NCBI GenBank assembly: GCA_032250675.1
Contig: JAVVEY010000029.1
Coordinates: forward strand, 1 to 26,593
Origin: Gaopeijia sp032250675
Lineage (GTDB): Bacteria; Gemmatimonadota; Gemmatimonadetes; Longimicrobiales; Gaopeijiaceae
DNA: 26,593 nucleotides
Direction: 5' to 3'
Shown: piece by piece, positions 15,284-22,955 of the stretch
Layout: the number at the start of each line of letters is the position of its first letter
How positions within the stretch are numbered: the first letter of the stretch is position 1
Made by a program: the position numbers and the translations under genes
The notes under the pieces: model-generated
What the model saw: the letters and a program-made list of their open reading frames with translations, nothing else
Databases searched by the model: none
Told to the model about the DNA's origin: nothing

Positions 15284-15841
15284 ATGCGTCGCTTCATGAT
15301 GAGCGCGCTTCTCGCGGGATCGCTGGGCATCGTGGTGCCGGGGCCCACCTCGGCACAATTCCTCGAGGTCGGCGCCGACGCGCCCGACATCGAGTTCCAG
15401 GGCGCGACGCGCTACGGCGTGCTCGACGGCCCCTCGAAGCTCAGTGAATACCGCGGCGAGGTGATCGTCCTGGCCTTCTTCTTCAGGGCCAGGACCTCCG
15501 GCTGAACAGTCCAGATGAGAGCGTACCGTGATCAGTACGCAAGTCTGTTCGACAACGGTCAGGACGTCGTCCTGATCGGGATTTCCAACGATTCGCCCGA
15601 GGAGCTCGCCTCGTGGGCCCGCGACGAGGACTTCCCCGTCCTCTTCGGGAGTGACCCTGACGGCTCGGGGTATGCCGCCTTCGGGGGTGACCCGCGCGAC
15701 GACGGGATGGTGGGGAGTCGCGCCGTCATCGTCGTCGATCCGGAGGGGAAGGTCGTGCACGTCATGCCGACCTTCAATCAGATCGACCCCGCCGCCTACG
15801 CCGAGTTGCGCGAGGCGATCGAGAGGGCGCAGGGGGGATGA
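15284..15841 (+). CDS. Secreted BCP/AhpC-type peroxiredoxin, selenocysteine at the peroxidatic site
   Basis: ATG 15284 has GAGG 5 bases upstream. The frame runs through one in-frame TGA (15503-15505) to TGA 15839, giving 185 residues with Sec at 74. Residues 1-24 are a Sec signal peptide ending T-S-A-Q. The thioredoxin fold follows: A-P-D-I-E-F, V-I-V-L-A-F-F-F-R-A-R-T71-S-G-U74-T-V-Q-M, then G-I-S-N-D-S-P, F-P-V-L-F-G-S-D and S-R-A-V-I-V-V-D-P-E-G. In BCP/Prx relatives the T-x-G-C Cys attacks the peroxide; here UGA stands exactly there. No Cys codon occurs in the whole protein, so without Sec it would have no redox centre. A two-tier hairpin encloses the UGA. It would reduce peroxides in the periplasm. 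The convergent TlpA/CcdA genes end one base away and may supply electrons. Confidence 0.92.
15503..15551 (+). promoter_or_regulatory. Bacterial SECIS-like element of the seleno-peroxiredoxin
   Basis: The inner stem GCGTAC (15521-15526) pairs perfectly with GTACGC (15535-15540) around loop CGTGATCA, with G second. The loop begins 22 bases after the UGA (21 between). The outer stem GAACAG (15504-15509) pairs perfectly with CTGTTC (15545-15550), and U15503 can pair with G15551. The UGA codon itself is therefore part of the outer helix. The internal loop is asymmetric (11 and 4 bases). Confidence 0.8.
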
Positions 15842-15842
15842 C

Positions 15843-16361
15843 TCACCCCTTGCCGAGCACTTTCCGGATCTCGCCGACGAGGTCCTGATTGCGCCCCGAT
15901 CCGGCGTAGACGACCCGGCCGTCGGCGTCGAAGATCATCACGATCCCGGTGGTGGCGGCGTTGAGCGCGCGGACGCCGGCCCCGTCACCGTCCCAGAGGT
16001 AGGTGTAGGGGTGCCCGGCGTCCTCGACGTGGCGACGCACCCGTCGCTCCGACTGGGCGACCGAGACCGCGATCGCCACGACATTCACCTCGTCACCCCA
16101 GGTGCCGGCGATCTCGTCGAGCTGGGGCTGCAGCGCCTCGCAGATCTCGCACCAGCTCGCCCAGATCTCGACGAGCGCGGGTTTGCCCGGGGGGACCACC
16201 TCACCGATCGCTACCTCCTTCCCGTCGAGGGTGTGGAGGGTGAACTCCGGAAGCTGCGTGCCGATCGGGAGGCCGAGGCCCTGCGCCGCGACCCCGGAGG
16301 AGAGCGCGACGAAGAGGGCGAAGGCGGAGAGGAGGGGTGTGGTGGCGAGGCGTGTACGCAT
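15843..16361 (-). CDS. TlpA-like periplasmic thioredoxin-fold protein
   Basis: The product is 172 residues from ATG 16361. A signal peptide ends near residue 27 (G-V-A-A-Q). The body is a TlpA/ResA-type thioredoxin domain with active site W-A-S-W-C71-E-I-C74, preceded by P-E-F-T-L-H-T-L-D-G-K and followed by a T-T-G-I-V-M-I-F-D-A-D-G segment that holds the usual cis-loop position (here T-G-I rather than cis-Pro). It should act as a periplasmic thiol-disulfide reductant. It lies 23 bases downstream of the CcdA-like gene on the same strand, so electrons probably pass from CcdA to this protein. Its 3' end is one base from the convergent seleno-peroxiredoxin gene. Confidence 0.9.
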   Translation of the reverse strand: MRTRLATTPLLSAFALFVALSSGVAAQGLGLPIGTQLPEFTLHTLDGKEVAIGEVVPPGKPALVEIWASWCEICEALQPQLDEIAGTWGDEVNVVAIAVSVAQSERRVRRHVEDAGHPYTYLWDGDGAGVRALNAATTGIVMIFDADGRVVYAGSGRNQDLVGEIRKVLGKG

Positions 16362-16384
16362 GGTTTCGTTGACGGCGACGGCGG

Positions 16385-17125
16385 TCAGAGGTTGTAGCCC
16401 GCCTGGAGGAAGTAGTACTCGGCGACCCCGAACATGAGGAGCGCCGCGATGCGCTTGGCCCACACCATCCACGGCCCCGACTTCGGCAGGGTGGAGAGGG
16501 TTCCCGAGAAGATCCCGACCAGCACGAGGATCGCCGACATCCCGAGCGAGAAGACGAAGAGGTAGACGAACCCCATCACCCCGGCCCGCTGCGCGGCCAC
16601 CCAGGTGAGCACGACCGCGAAGGCGGGGGCTCCGCACGGCGCAGCGACCACCCCCGACGCCGCCCCCATCGAGAAGACGGCGCCGTACGATCCGCCCTCG
16701 CGTGAAGCCGCCCACTCGAGGAGCCGGCGCGGGATCGGAACCGGCACGATGTCGAGCATGACGAGCCCGAAGAAGAGCATGAGATTGCCGACCGCGAAGA
16801 GCGCCCATGGGTTCGCGCTCACCGTCCCGAAGAGGGTGCCGGAGAGCCCCGCGAGGAGGCCGAGGAAAGCATAGAGCATCGCCATCCCGACCGCGTAGGT
16901 CAGCGAGAGGCTCGCGGTGCGCCACGTCGACTGCCCCGGACGCGCGGTGCCCGAGATCACCGCGGAGGTGATCGGGATCATCGGGTAGACGCACGGTGTG
17001 AGGCTCGTGAGCAAGCCGGCGCCGAAGAGGACGACGAGTGCGAGAAGCGGGCTGGCGGAGAGGAAGTCTGCCAGCGTGGCGTTGTCCACGACCTGCGCAA
17101 AGAGGGGAATCGTCATCGTTCCCAT
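16385..17125 (-). CDS. CcdA/DsbD-type membrane thiol-disulfide electron transporter
   Basis: The product is 246 residues with about six membrane helices. The two redox cysteines expected in this family are visible in L-T-P-C-V-Y-P-M-I-P (near residue 44) and A-A-P-C-G-A-P-A-F (near residue 163), each in a proline-flanked motif of the DsbD membrane domain. There is no DsbD N- or C-terminal periplasmic domain, so it is the short CcdA form. It moves reducing equivalents from cytoplasmic thioredoxin across the inner membrane. The downstream TlpA-like gene (23-base gap) encodes the probable acceptor. Two ATGs (17125 and 17116) are possible starts. It is divergent from the zinc protease gene. Confidence 0.92.
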   Translation of the reverse strand: MGTMTIPLFAQVVDNATLADFLSASPLLALVVLFGAGLLTSLTPCVYPMIPITSAVISGTARPGQSTWRTASLSLTYAVGMAMLYAFLGLLAGLSGTLFGTVSANPWALFAVGNLMLFFGLVMLDIVPVPIPRRLLEWAASREGGSYGAVFSMGAASGVVAAPCGAPAFAVVLTWVAAQRAGVMGFVYLFVFSLGMSAILVLVGIFSGTLSTLPKSGPWMVWAKRIAALLMFGVAEYYFLQAGYNL

Positions 17126-17274
17126 GAACCCGGGCGACGGGGCGTCTGTTCCCTCGTCTCACGCCGTCCCGGCACGGGTGTCACGCCTCCCGCCCGGGGC
17201 GAATCCAACGAAATCACGCCCTCGGGGGTCATCCCGGGGGCAACCAACGCAGGAATCCACACAAGGGAAATCGC

Positions 17275-19653
17275 ATGAATCGATTCAGTGTTCGGGCCTT
17301 CCTCCTCCTTTCAGGCACGCTCCTGGTGTCCGCTCAGGGACTGACGGCCCAGGCCGCCGGCGAGGAAGAGGAGGCCGATGCGCCGACTACCTACGCCGAC
17401 GTGATCACGGCCGAGACCGTCACCGACGAGGGACTCTTCGACGTGCATCGGCAGGATGGAAACCTCTTCTACGAGATTCCGCTGGAGATGCTCGGCCGCG
17501 AGATGCTTCTCCTCACGCGCTTCGATCAGACGCCCGACGGGGCGGGGTACGGGGGCTCCAAGCTCAACACCTCGCACGTCCGCTGGCAGCGCCGGGACGA
17601 CAAGATTCTCCTGCGTCTGGTGAGCTACGACAACGTCGCCGACGAGGGTCTTCCGATCGCCGAGGCGGTGGCCAACTCGAACGCCCAGCCGATCGTGGCG
17701 GCGTTCGATATCGAGGTGATGAACGACGACTCCACCGCGGTGGTGATCGATGTGACCGACCTCTTCATGAAGGACACCCCGATCCTCGGGATCACCGGAC
17801 GCCGTCGGGAGCAGCTCGAGATCCGGAGCCTCGACGAGGATCGGACCTTCATCGACGGAGCGCTCGCCTTCCCGCGCAACGTAGAGGTGCGCCGCACGGT
17901 GACGTACATCTCGCTCGACCCGCCGAGCAATGACGCGATGGGGTCCTTCACCGCCCAGTTGCATCACTCGATGCTTCTCCTCCCCGATGACCCGATGCAG
18001 CCGCGCAAGTGCGATCCGCGCGTCGGCTTCTTCTCGGTGGATCGGGTGAACTTCGGGCTCGACACGCAGCGCGCCACCGAGGAGTGCTTCGTCACCCGGT
18101 GGCGGCTCGAGCCGAGTGACCCGGACGCCTACATGCGCGGCGAGCTCGTCGATCCGGTCGAGCCGATCGTCTACTACATCGACGCGGCCACCCCCGAGAA
18201 GTGGCGCCCCTGGCTGAAGCAGGGCGTCGAGGACTGGCAGGTCGCCTTCGAGGCGGCCGGCTTCTCGAACGCGATCATCGCCGCCGACCCCCCGACCGAT
18301 GATCCCACATGGCACCCGGAGGATGCGCGCTACTCCGTCATCCGCTACCTGGCATCGGGGGTTCAGAATGCTTCCGGCCCCCACGTGCACGATCCGCGCA
18401 CCGGCCACATCCTCGAGTCGGATATCCAGTGGTACCACAACGTCATGAACCTGGTGCGCAACTGGTACCTCATCCAGACCGCGGCGGCGAACCCCGAGGC
18501 GCGCGGGGTGGAGTTCGACGACGCGGTGATGGGGGAGCTGATCCGCTTCGTTTCGGCCCACGAGGTCGGTCACACGCTCGGGCTCCAGCACAACATGCAG
18601 TCGTCTGCCGCCTATCCGGTCGAGCAGCTCAGGACCGACTTCGTGTGTGAGTTCGGCGTGGCGCCCTCGATCATGGACTACGCGCGCTTCAACTACGTGG
18701 CCCAGCCGGGAGACGACACCTGCTTCATGCCGAAGGTCGGACCGTACGACCTCTTCGCGATCGAGTGGGGGTACCGCTGGTTCCCGGACGAGAGCACCGA
18801 CTCCGAGCGCGCCACCCTGAACGCGATGGTGGCGGAGATGCAGGAAGACCCGATCTACCGCTTCTCCAGCCCGAACGGCGAGGATCCGACCGCCCAGACC
18901 GAGGCGATCGGCGACGATGCCATGCGCGCGTCCGACTACGGCATCGCGAACCTCCAGCGTATCGTCGCGAGTCTGAGGGAGTGGACGTACGAGGAGGGCG
19001 AGGACTACGACCAGCTCGAGGAACTCCATGGGCAGGTCTTCGGACAGTGGAACCGCTACAGCGGCCACGTACTCACGACGGTCGGCGGGGTGGTCACGCA
19101 CCGCAAGCGTCAGGGTCAGGAAGGGCCTCAGTTCGAGCCCGTGCCGGCTGACGATCAGGCGCGCGCGGTGGACTACCTCAACCGCCAGGTCTTCGAGACA
19201 CCCGAGTGGATGCTCGACGAGGAGATCCTCGGCGTGATTCGTGGCTCCGGGGTGCCCGACCAGATCCGGGGCGGCCAGGTCTCCGCGCTCAACCGGCTCC
19301 TGGATGTGGACCGGATGAAGCGTCTGATCGAGCAGGAGGCCTTCCTCGGCGACGACGCCTACTCCCTCGGCGAGATGCTCGCCGACGTGCGTGAAGGGGT
19401 CTGGAGAGAGGCGTACGAGGGAGACGACACCGACGCCTTCCGGCGCAACCTCCAGCGCGGCTACCTCGACCGCATGGCGGCGCTGATGGAGGACGAGGAC
19501 GCCCGGGTCACCGATATCGTGGCCTTCGTCCGGGGTGAACTCGGCAGCCTCCGCGAGACGCTCACCGGCGCGGCCGACTCCACGGGGGATCGTGCCACGG
19601 AGCTGCACTACCGCGATGTGGTGGCGCGCATCGACGACCTCCTGGACACCTGA
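17275..19653 (+). CDS. Large secreted zinc-dependent metalloprotease (DUF4953/DUF5117 type)
   Basis: The product is 792 residues. A signal peptide ends near residue 25 (G-L-T-A-Q-A). The N-terminal third is the DUF5118/DUF5117-like part (G-L-F-D-V-H, F-Y-E-I-P-L-E-M-L-G-R-E-M-L-L-L-T-R). The central domain carries an extended zinc motif, H429-E430-V-G-H433-T-L-G-L-Q-H439-N, and a Met-turn I-M467-D-Y-A-R-F, as in metzincin-like EcxA/DUF4953 proteases. The C-terminal third is helical. Such proteins are abundant in Bacteroidota and Gemmatimonadota and are thought to be periplasmic or secreted; substrates are unknown. The 149-base divergent gap to the CcdA-like gene holds no promoter I could identify. 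A strong hairpin follows. Confidence 0.93.
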   Translation: MNRFSVRAFLLLSGTLLVSAQGLTAQAAGEEEEADAPTTYADVITAETVTDEGLFDVHRQDGNLFYEIPLEMLGREMLLLTRFDQTPDGAGYGGSKLNTSHVRWQRRDDKILLRLVSYDNVADEGLPIAEAVANSNAQPIVAAFDIEVMNDDSTAVVIDVTDLFMKDTPILGITGRRREQLEIRSLDEDRTFIDGALAFPRNVEVRRTVTYISLDPPSNDAMGSFTAQLHHSMLLLPDDPMQPRKCDPRVGFFSVDRVNFGLDTQRATEECFVTRWRLEPSDPDAYMRGELVDPVEPIVYYIDAATPEKWRPWLKQGVEDWQVAFEAAGFSNAIIAADPPTDDPTWHPEDARYSVIRYLASGVQNASGPHVHDPRTGHILESDIQWYHNVMNLVRNWYLIQTAAANPEARGVEFDDAVMGELIRFVSAHEVGHTLGLQHNMQSSAAYPVEQLRTDFVCEFGVAPSIMDYARFNYVAQPGDDTCFMPKVGPYDLFAIEWGYRWFPDESTDSERATLNAMVAEMQEDPIYRFSSPNGEDPTAQTEAIGDDAMRASDYGIANLQRIVASLREWTYEEGEDYDQLEELHGQVFGQWNRYSGHVLTTVGGVVTHRKRQGQEGPQFEPVPADDQARAVDYLNRQVFETPEWMLDEEILGVIRGSGVPDQIRGGQVSALNRLLDVDRMKRLIEQEAFLGDDAYSLGEMLADVREGVWREAYEGDDTDAFRRNLQRGYLDRMAALMEDEDARVTDIVAFVRGELGSLRETLTGAADSTGDRATELHYRDVVARIDDLLDT

Positions 19654-19703
19654 GGTCGGTCGCGTCGATCCGCCCCGGCGTGTGCCGGGATCGATCCGGA
19701 ACG

Positions 19704-19744
19704 ACGAACCCCCCGGTCGCCTGCACGGCGGCCGGGGGGTTCGT
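19704..19744. terminator. Bidirectional terminator-like hairpin between convergent genes
   Basis: An 18-bp stem (19704-19721 with 19727-19744, one T-G pair) closes loop TGCAC. The stem begins ACGAACCCCCCGG. It sits between the protease gene (plus) and the P460 gene (minus). No T-run follows on either strand, so it may rely on stem strength alone or on Rho. Confidence 0.6.
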
Positions 19745-19787
19745 GTCGGGGCGGGGGGCGGAAGCCTCCGCTCCCGCCGTCACCGGA

Positions 19788-20336
19788 TCAGCGATCCCCG
19801 CCCGATAGCGGACCCGAGAAGATGTAGTCGTTGTCCGCCACGCCGCCGTGGCAGTTCTGACATCCCGTGGCCCGTCCGGCGGCGTCGACGCTTCCGTCGG
19901 CGTTCCGCTTGAGCCACCACCACCCGTTGTGCTCCGGGTTGTACGCGGTCTCGCGCTTCACCATGACGGTGGTCGCGGCGAGCGTGCTGTCGGGCATGAA
20001 GTTGTCCTTCACCAGCACCGCCCCGGTGGGCATCCGATCGGCGCCCGAGTTGAGCGCCGCGAGGGCGACGTCGTTGAGGTAGGTGGTGAGGAGCATCCCG
20101 TGGGGTTCGTTGCCCGAGTAGTACTCACCCAGTCCCGGCCAGACCGTCCAGGTGTCCTGGTATCCGGCTTCGGTCAGCATCGACCACACCGATTCGACGG
20201 TGGTGTCGGGAAGCTGGGGCTGCGTGGTGGCGGCGGCTGGCTGCGCTTCGGCGTCGATCTCCTCCGTGGCGGGCTCGCCGCTGCACGCGGCCGCGAGGAC
20301 GACGGCGCCGGTGAGTGAAACGATGGAGAACTTCAT
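19788..20336 (-). CDS. Cytochrome P460-family lipoprotein
   Basis: The product is 182 residues from ATG 20336, with AAGGGAG 6 bases upstream. The N-terminus is a lipoprotein signal (L-A-A-A-C18) followed by a low-complexity acidic/Ala linker. The C-terminal domain has the P460 layout: W-T-V-W-P-G, P-H-G-M-L-L-T-T-Y-L-N, V-K-D-N-F, Y-N-P-E-H-N-G-W-W-W-L-K-R, and the haem c motif C159-Q-N-C162-H163-G-G near the end. Cytochromes P460 oxidise hydroxylamine or handle nitric oxide through a Lys-crosslinked haem; related cytochrome c'-beta proteins bind NO without it. I cannot tell which applies here. An NsrR-like palindrome in the promoter supports a nitrosative-stress role. Confidence 0.88.
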   Translation of the reverse strand: MKFSIVSLTGAVVLAAACSGEPATEEIDAEAQPAAATTQPQLPDTTVESVWSMLTEAGYQDTWTVWPGLGEYYSGNEPHGMLLTTYLNDVALAALNSGADRMPTGAVLVKDNFMPDSTLAATTVMVKRETAYNPEHNGWWWLKRNADGSVDAAGRATGCQNCHGGVADNDYIFSGPLSGGDR

Positions 20337-20354
20337 GAAGACTCCCTTGCCTGA

Positions 20355-20383
20355 ATGATTGCGATGCACCTGCTTTGCATCAA
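20355..20383 (-). promoter_or_regulatory. Promoter with NsrR/Rrf2-like palindrome for the cytochrome P460 gene
   Basis: On the minus strand, TTGATG (20378-20383) and AATCAT (20355-20360) are 17 bases apart and each matches the sigma70 consensus at four of six positions. A perfect palindrome, GATGCA-N7-TGCATC (20363-20381), lies between and overlapping them. It matches the spacing and half-sites of the NsrR site GATGCATTTAAAATGCATC. Binding there would block the promoter. The predicted leader is under 20 bases. Confidence 0.5.
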
Positions 20384-20723
20384 CGGAATCTCACTTTACA
20401 TGATGAACCGGCGGGACGCGAGTGTTCCATACTTGTGGATCCGCCGCCCTGGACCGGGAGGGGGATGGAGAGGGGGGATGGAAAGATCGAAAGCGATCGG
20501 GGTTTCAGGAGATCGGGTGCGCCCCCGAGGGCGCCTCTCGACACCGCATGACGCTGCACCACCCCCGCCACGATCCCGACCCCCTTCCGTGACCTCCATG
20601 ATTCAGACGAGCCACCATCGTTCTGCCGGCACGCCTTCCCGGAGGGTCGACCCCCTCGACACGCAGCTCGGGTTCGTCGAGTCCCACACCCAGGGCGACT
20701 GACGAAGCGACGGAGATCGACGC
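20384..20723. other. 340-base stretch with no recognisable gene
   Basis: The region between the P460 promoter and marC has no credible reading frame. It holds one weak hairpin (GCGCCC with GGGCGC around loop CCGA, near 20520-20537). It should contain the marC promoter, but I saw no convincing -35/-10 pair. Confidence 0.6.
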
Positions 20724-21359
20724 GTGGGCCAGTTCGCTCTCTTCTTTGCCTCGATCCTCTCGATCGTGAACCCCTTCGCCGCGATCCCCGTGTATCTCGG
20801 GGTAACGGCGGACCTCCCCGTGGCGGCACGGCGCGGCCTTCCGCGCAGGACCGCGGCGGCGGCGATGGTCATCCTCCTCGTGGCCTACGCTGCCGGGGAG
20901 TCGCTCCTCTCCTTCTTCTCGATCTCGATCGCCGCACTCCGGGTCGCCGGGGGCATCCTCATCTTCGCGATGGCGTGGTCGATGCTCCAGGCGAGACTCT
21001 CCGCGCAGAAGCAGACACCCGAAGAAGCCGAGGAGGCTTCCGACCGTGACTCGATCGCGATCGTACCGCTCGCGATGCCGCTTCTCGCGGGTCCGGGTTC
21101 GATCAGCGTGATGATCCTCTGGGCGACGCAGAGCGAGGGGGGCTCGGGGCACGTTGCGGCCGTGGCGGCGGTGATTGCCGTCTCGCTCGTGATCTGGGTG
21201 ATCCTCTCCCTCGCCGCACCGATCTCGACCCTCCTCGGCCGTACGGGGATGAATGTGGCCACCCGCTTCATGGGACTCATCCTGGCGGCGGTGGCGGTCG
21301 AGTTCATCACGGGGGGGCTCCAGGAGCTCTTCCCCGGGTGGGCCGGAGGGATCGGGTGA
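20724..21359 (+). CDS. MarC/YchE-family integral membrane protein
   Basis: The product is 211 residues from GTG 20724, with CGGAG 8 bases upstream. Six membrane helices show the MarC pattern: I-L-S-I-V-N-P-F-A-A-I-P-V-Y-L near the start, then I-A-A-L-R-V-A-G-G-I-L-I-F, a charged loop, and I-V-P-L-A-M-P-L-L-A-G-P-G-S-I in the second half. The last helix contains R-F-M-G-L-I-L-A-A-V-A-V-E-F-I-T-G-G. Despite the name, MarC is not established as a multidrug determinant, and its substrate is unknown. The stop codon overlaps the RsmF-like start as GTGA, so the two are translationally coupled. Confidence 0.93.
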   Translation: MGQFALFFASILSIVNPFAAIPVYLGVTADLPVAARRGLPRRTAAAAMVILLVAYAAGESLLSFFSISIAALRVAGGILIFAMAWSMLQARLSAQKQTPEEAEEASDRDSIAIVPLAMPLLAGPGSISVMILWATQSEGGSGHVAAVAAVIAVSLVIWVILSLAAPISTLLGRTGMNVATRFMGLILAAVAVEFITGGLQELFPGWAGGIG

Positions 21360-22912
21360 GTCGACGACGGCGCCGCCGTCCCGATCCCGACGCGCCGCTC
21401 GAGGTGGAGGCGTATCGGGAGTTGATTCCCGATTTCGACCGCTTTCTCGAGGTGGTGCGGACGAAGGAGCCGCGCACCCTGCGGGTGAATCGGGCGCGCA
21501 CGACGCCCGAGGCGCTGCGGGCTCGCCTCGAGGCTCGGGGATATGGGGTCGAAGCGGACACCCACCACCCCGACTTTCTCCGCATCACGCGGCGATCCGC
21601 GGACGAGCTTCCCCCCGTCTCGGATACCCTCGAGCATTGGGCGGGACACTTCTACATCCAGCGGACGGTCACGGGGTGGGCGGCGTCTCTCCTCGATCCC
21701 CGGCCCGGCGAGCGCGTACTCGACCTCTGCAGCGCACCGGGAGGGAAGACGACGCATCTGGCCGAGTTGATGGGAGGGCGGGGAGAGATCGTCGCCGTCG
21801 AGGTGAATGAGGGACGGATTCGCGCGCTCCTCGGCAACCTCTATCGGATGGGTCATCCCAACGTCATCGTCGTGGCCGGCGATGGGCGCTTCATTCCGAC
21901 GGGCGCGACCTTCGATCGCGTGATGGTGGATGTGCCGTGTTCGGCGCAGGGGACGCTGCGACGCAAGCGCGGGGTGATCCCCGTCACGAACCGACGGGCT
22001 CGGCGGAAGCTCGTCGAAATCCAGTCCCAGCTCCTCCGTCGCGCGATCGAGGTCACGCGCCCGGGCGGGACCCTCCTCTACGTGACGTGCACCTTCGATC
22101 CCCTCGAGAACGAGGGCGTACTCACCGAAGTCCTGCGGGACGGAGAGGTCGAGGTCGAGCCGATCGACCTTCCGCTTCCGCATGCGCGCGGCGTCACCTC
22201 GTGGGAGGGGCGGAGCTTCGACGCGCGCATGTCTCACGCGATCCGGCTCTACCCGCATCTTCACGACTCCGGAGGGCTCTTCCTCTGCCGGCTCCGCCGG
22301 AGGGGAGACGCGGAGGTCACGGGGTGGAGCGAGGTGCCGGAGCGCTTCCCCGACGACGCGCTCGATCCGTCGGAGGACGCACCCGCGGCACGCGACGCAC
22401 CCGCGGGGCACGACGCACCCGCGACACGCGACGCACCCGCGGCACGCGAGGTGATCGCCGAGGTGATCCCCTTCTACGGGATCGACCGTACGACGATCGA
22501 TCGACTGCGCTTCCTGCGACGGGGCACCACGCTCTGGGCGCACGCCCTCGGCGCCTGGCCCTTCGAGGCGTGGGCAGCCGGGCGGTGGCGATCGGTGTCG
22601 AACGGATTTCGTGCCTTCGACCTCTCCGGTCGGGGGCCTCCGCGACCGACCAACGATCTCCTTCAGTTCCTCGACGATGGCGTGACCGAGCGACGTGTGG
22701 AGCTCTCGCCCGGGGGGTGGATCGATCTCCTCGCGGGCCGACGCGTACGGGTCGAGGGGGTCGGGGACGGCTACGTCGCGCTCGTGCTCGGAGGCGAGGT
22801 GGTGGGACGCGGCTTCGTGCGCGACGGTGTTCTGGCGAGCCAGATCCCCCGGGGGCGCACGCGGTGGTTGCGGGCCGCGGTCGAACTCGAAGCGAAGGCG
22901 GACGCCGGCTGA
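21356..22912 (+). CDS. RsmF/RsmB-type 16S rRNA (cytosine-C5) methyltransferase
   Basis: The product is 518 residues. GTG 21356 is chosen because GGAGGG lies 5 bases upstream and it overlaps the marC stop; an earlier GTG at 21338 is less likely. The SAM-dependent domain has motif I S-A-P-G-G-K-T-T-H-L (about 126-135), motif IV D-V-P-C195-S and motif VI T-C245-T-F-D-P-L-E-N. These are the two cysteines used by RNA m5C methyltransferases. A linker of four DAPA-type hexapeptides (341-364) leads to a C-terminal domain like the RsmF PUA-like module (F-Y-G-I-D to the end). Relatives modify 16S rRNA. The exact target base cannot be told from sequence. Confidence 0.92.
   Translation: MSRRRRRRPDPDAPLEVEAYRELIPDFDRFLEVVRTKEPRTLRVNRARTTPEALRARLEARGYGVEADTHHPDFLRITRRSADELPPVSDTLEHWAGHFYIQRTVTGWAASLLDPRPGERVLDLCSAPGGKTTHLAELMGGRGEIVAVEVNEGRIRALLGNLYRMGHPNVIVVAGDGRFIPTGATFDRVMVDVPCSAQGTLRRKRGVIPVTNRRARRKLVEIQSQLLRRAIEVTRPGGTLLYVTCTFDPLENEGVLTEVLRDGEVEVEPIDLPLPHARGVTSWEGRSFDARMSHAIRLYPHLHDSGGLFLCRLRRRGDAEVTGWSEVPERFPDDALDPSEDAPAARDAPAGHDAPATRDAPAAREVIAEVIPFYGIDRTTIDRLRFLRRGTTLWAHALGAWPFEAWAAGRWRSVSNGFRAFDLSGRGPPRPTNDLLQFLDDGVTERRVELSPGGWIDLLAGRRVRVEGVGDGYVALVLGGEVVGRGFVRDGVLASQIPRGRTRWLRAAVELEAKADAG
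22376..22447. repeat. Four tandem 18-bp repeats inside the RsmF-like gene
   Basis: Four consecutive units begin GACGCACCCGCG and differ only in the last six bases. They start at 22376, 22394, 22412 and 22430. Units 1 and 4 are identical. They keep frame and encode DAPAAR, DAPAGH, DAPATR and DAPAAR in the linker between the catalytic and PUA-like domains. Confidence 0.95.
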
Positions 22913-22955
22913 TCACGCCGGTGCCCGCGTGGTGCGAACGGGTGTATCCTCCCGA

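Noticed and set aside
15503..15505. The three interrupted genes as pseudogenes or sequencing errors
   Set aside because: Each has exactly one TGA, no frameshift, intact conserved sequence on both sides, the TGA at the redox Cys and a stem-loop at the expected distance. Three independent coincidences are unlikely.
17311..19608. 765-residue minus-strand open frame
   Set aside because: It is the antisense shadow of the zinc metalloprotease gene, caused by high GC and codon bias. It has no family features and is rich in H, R, V and D as expected for reverse-complement reading.
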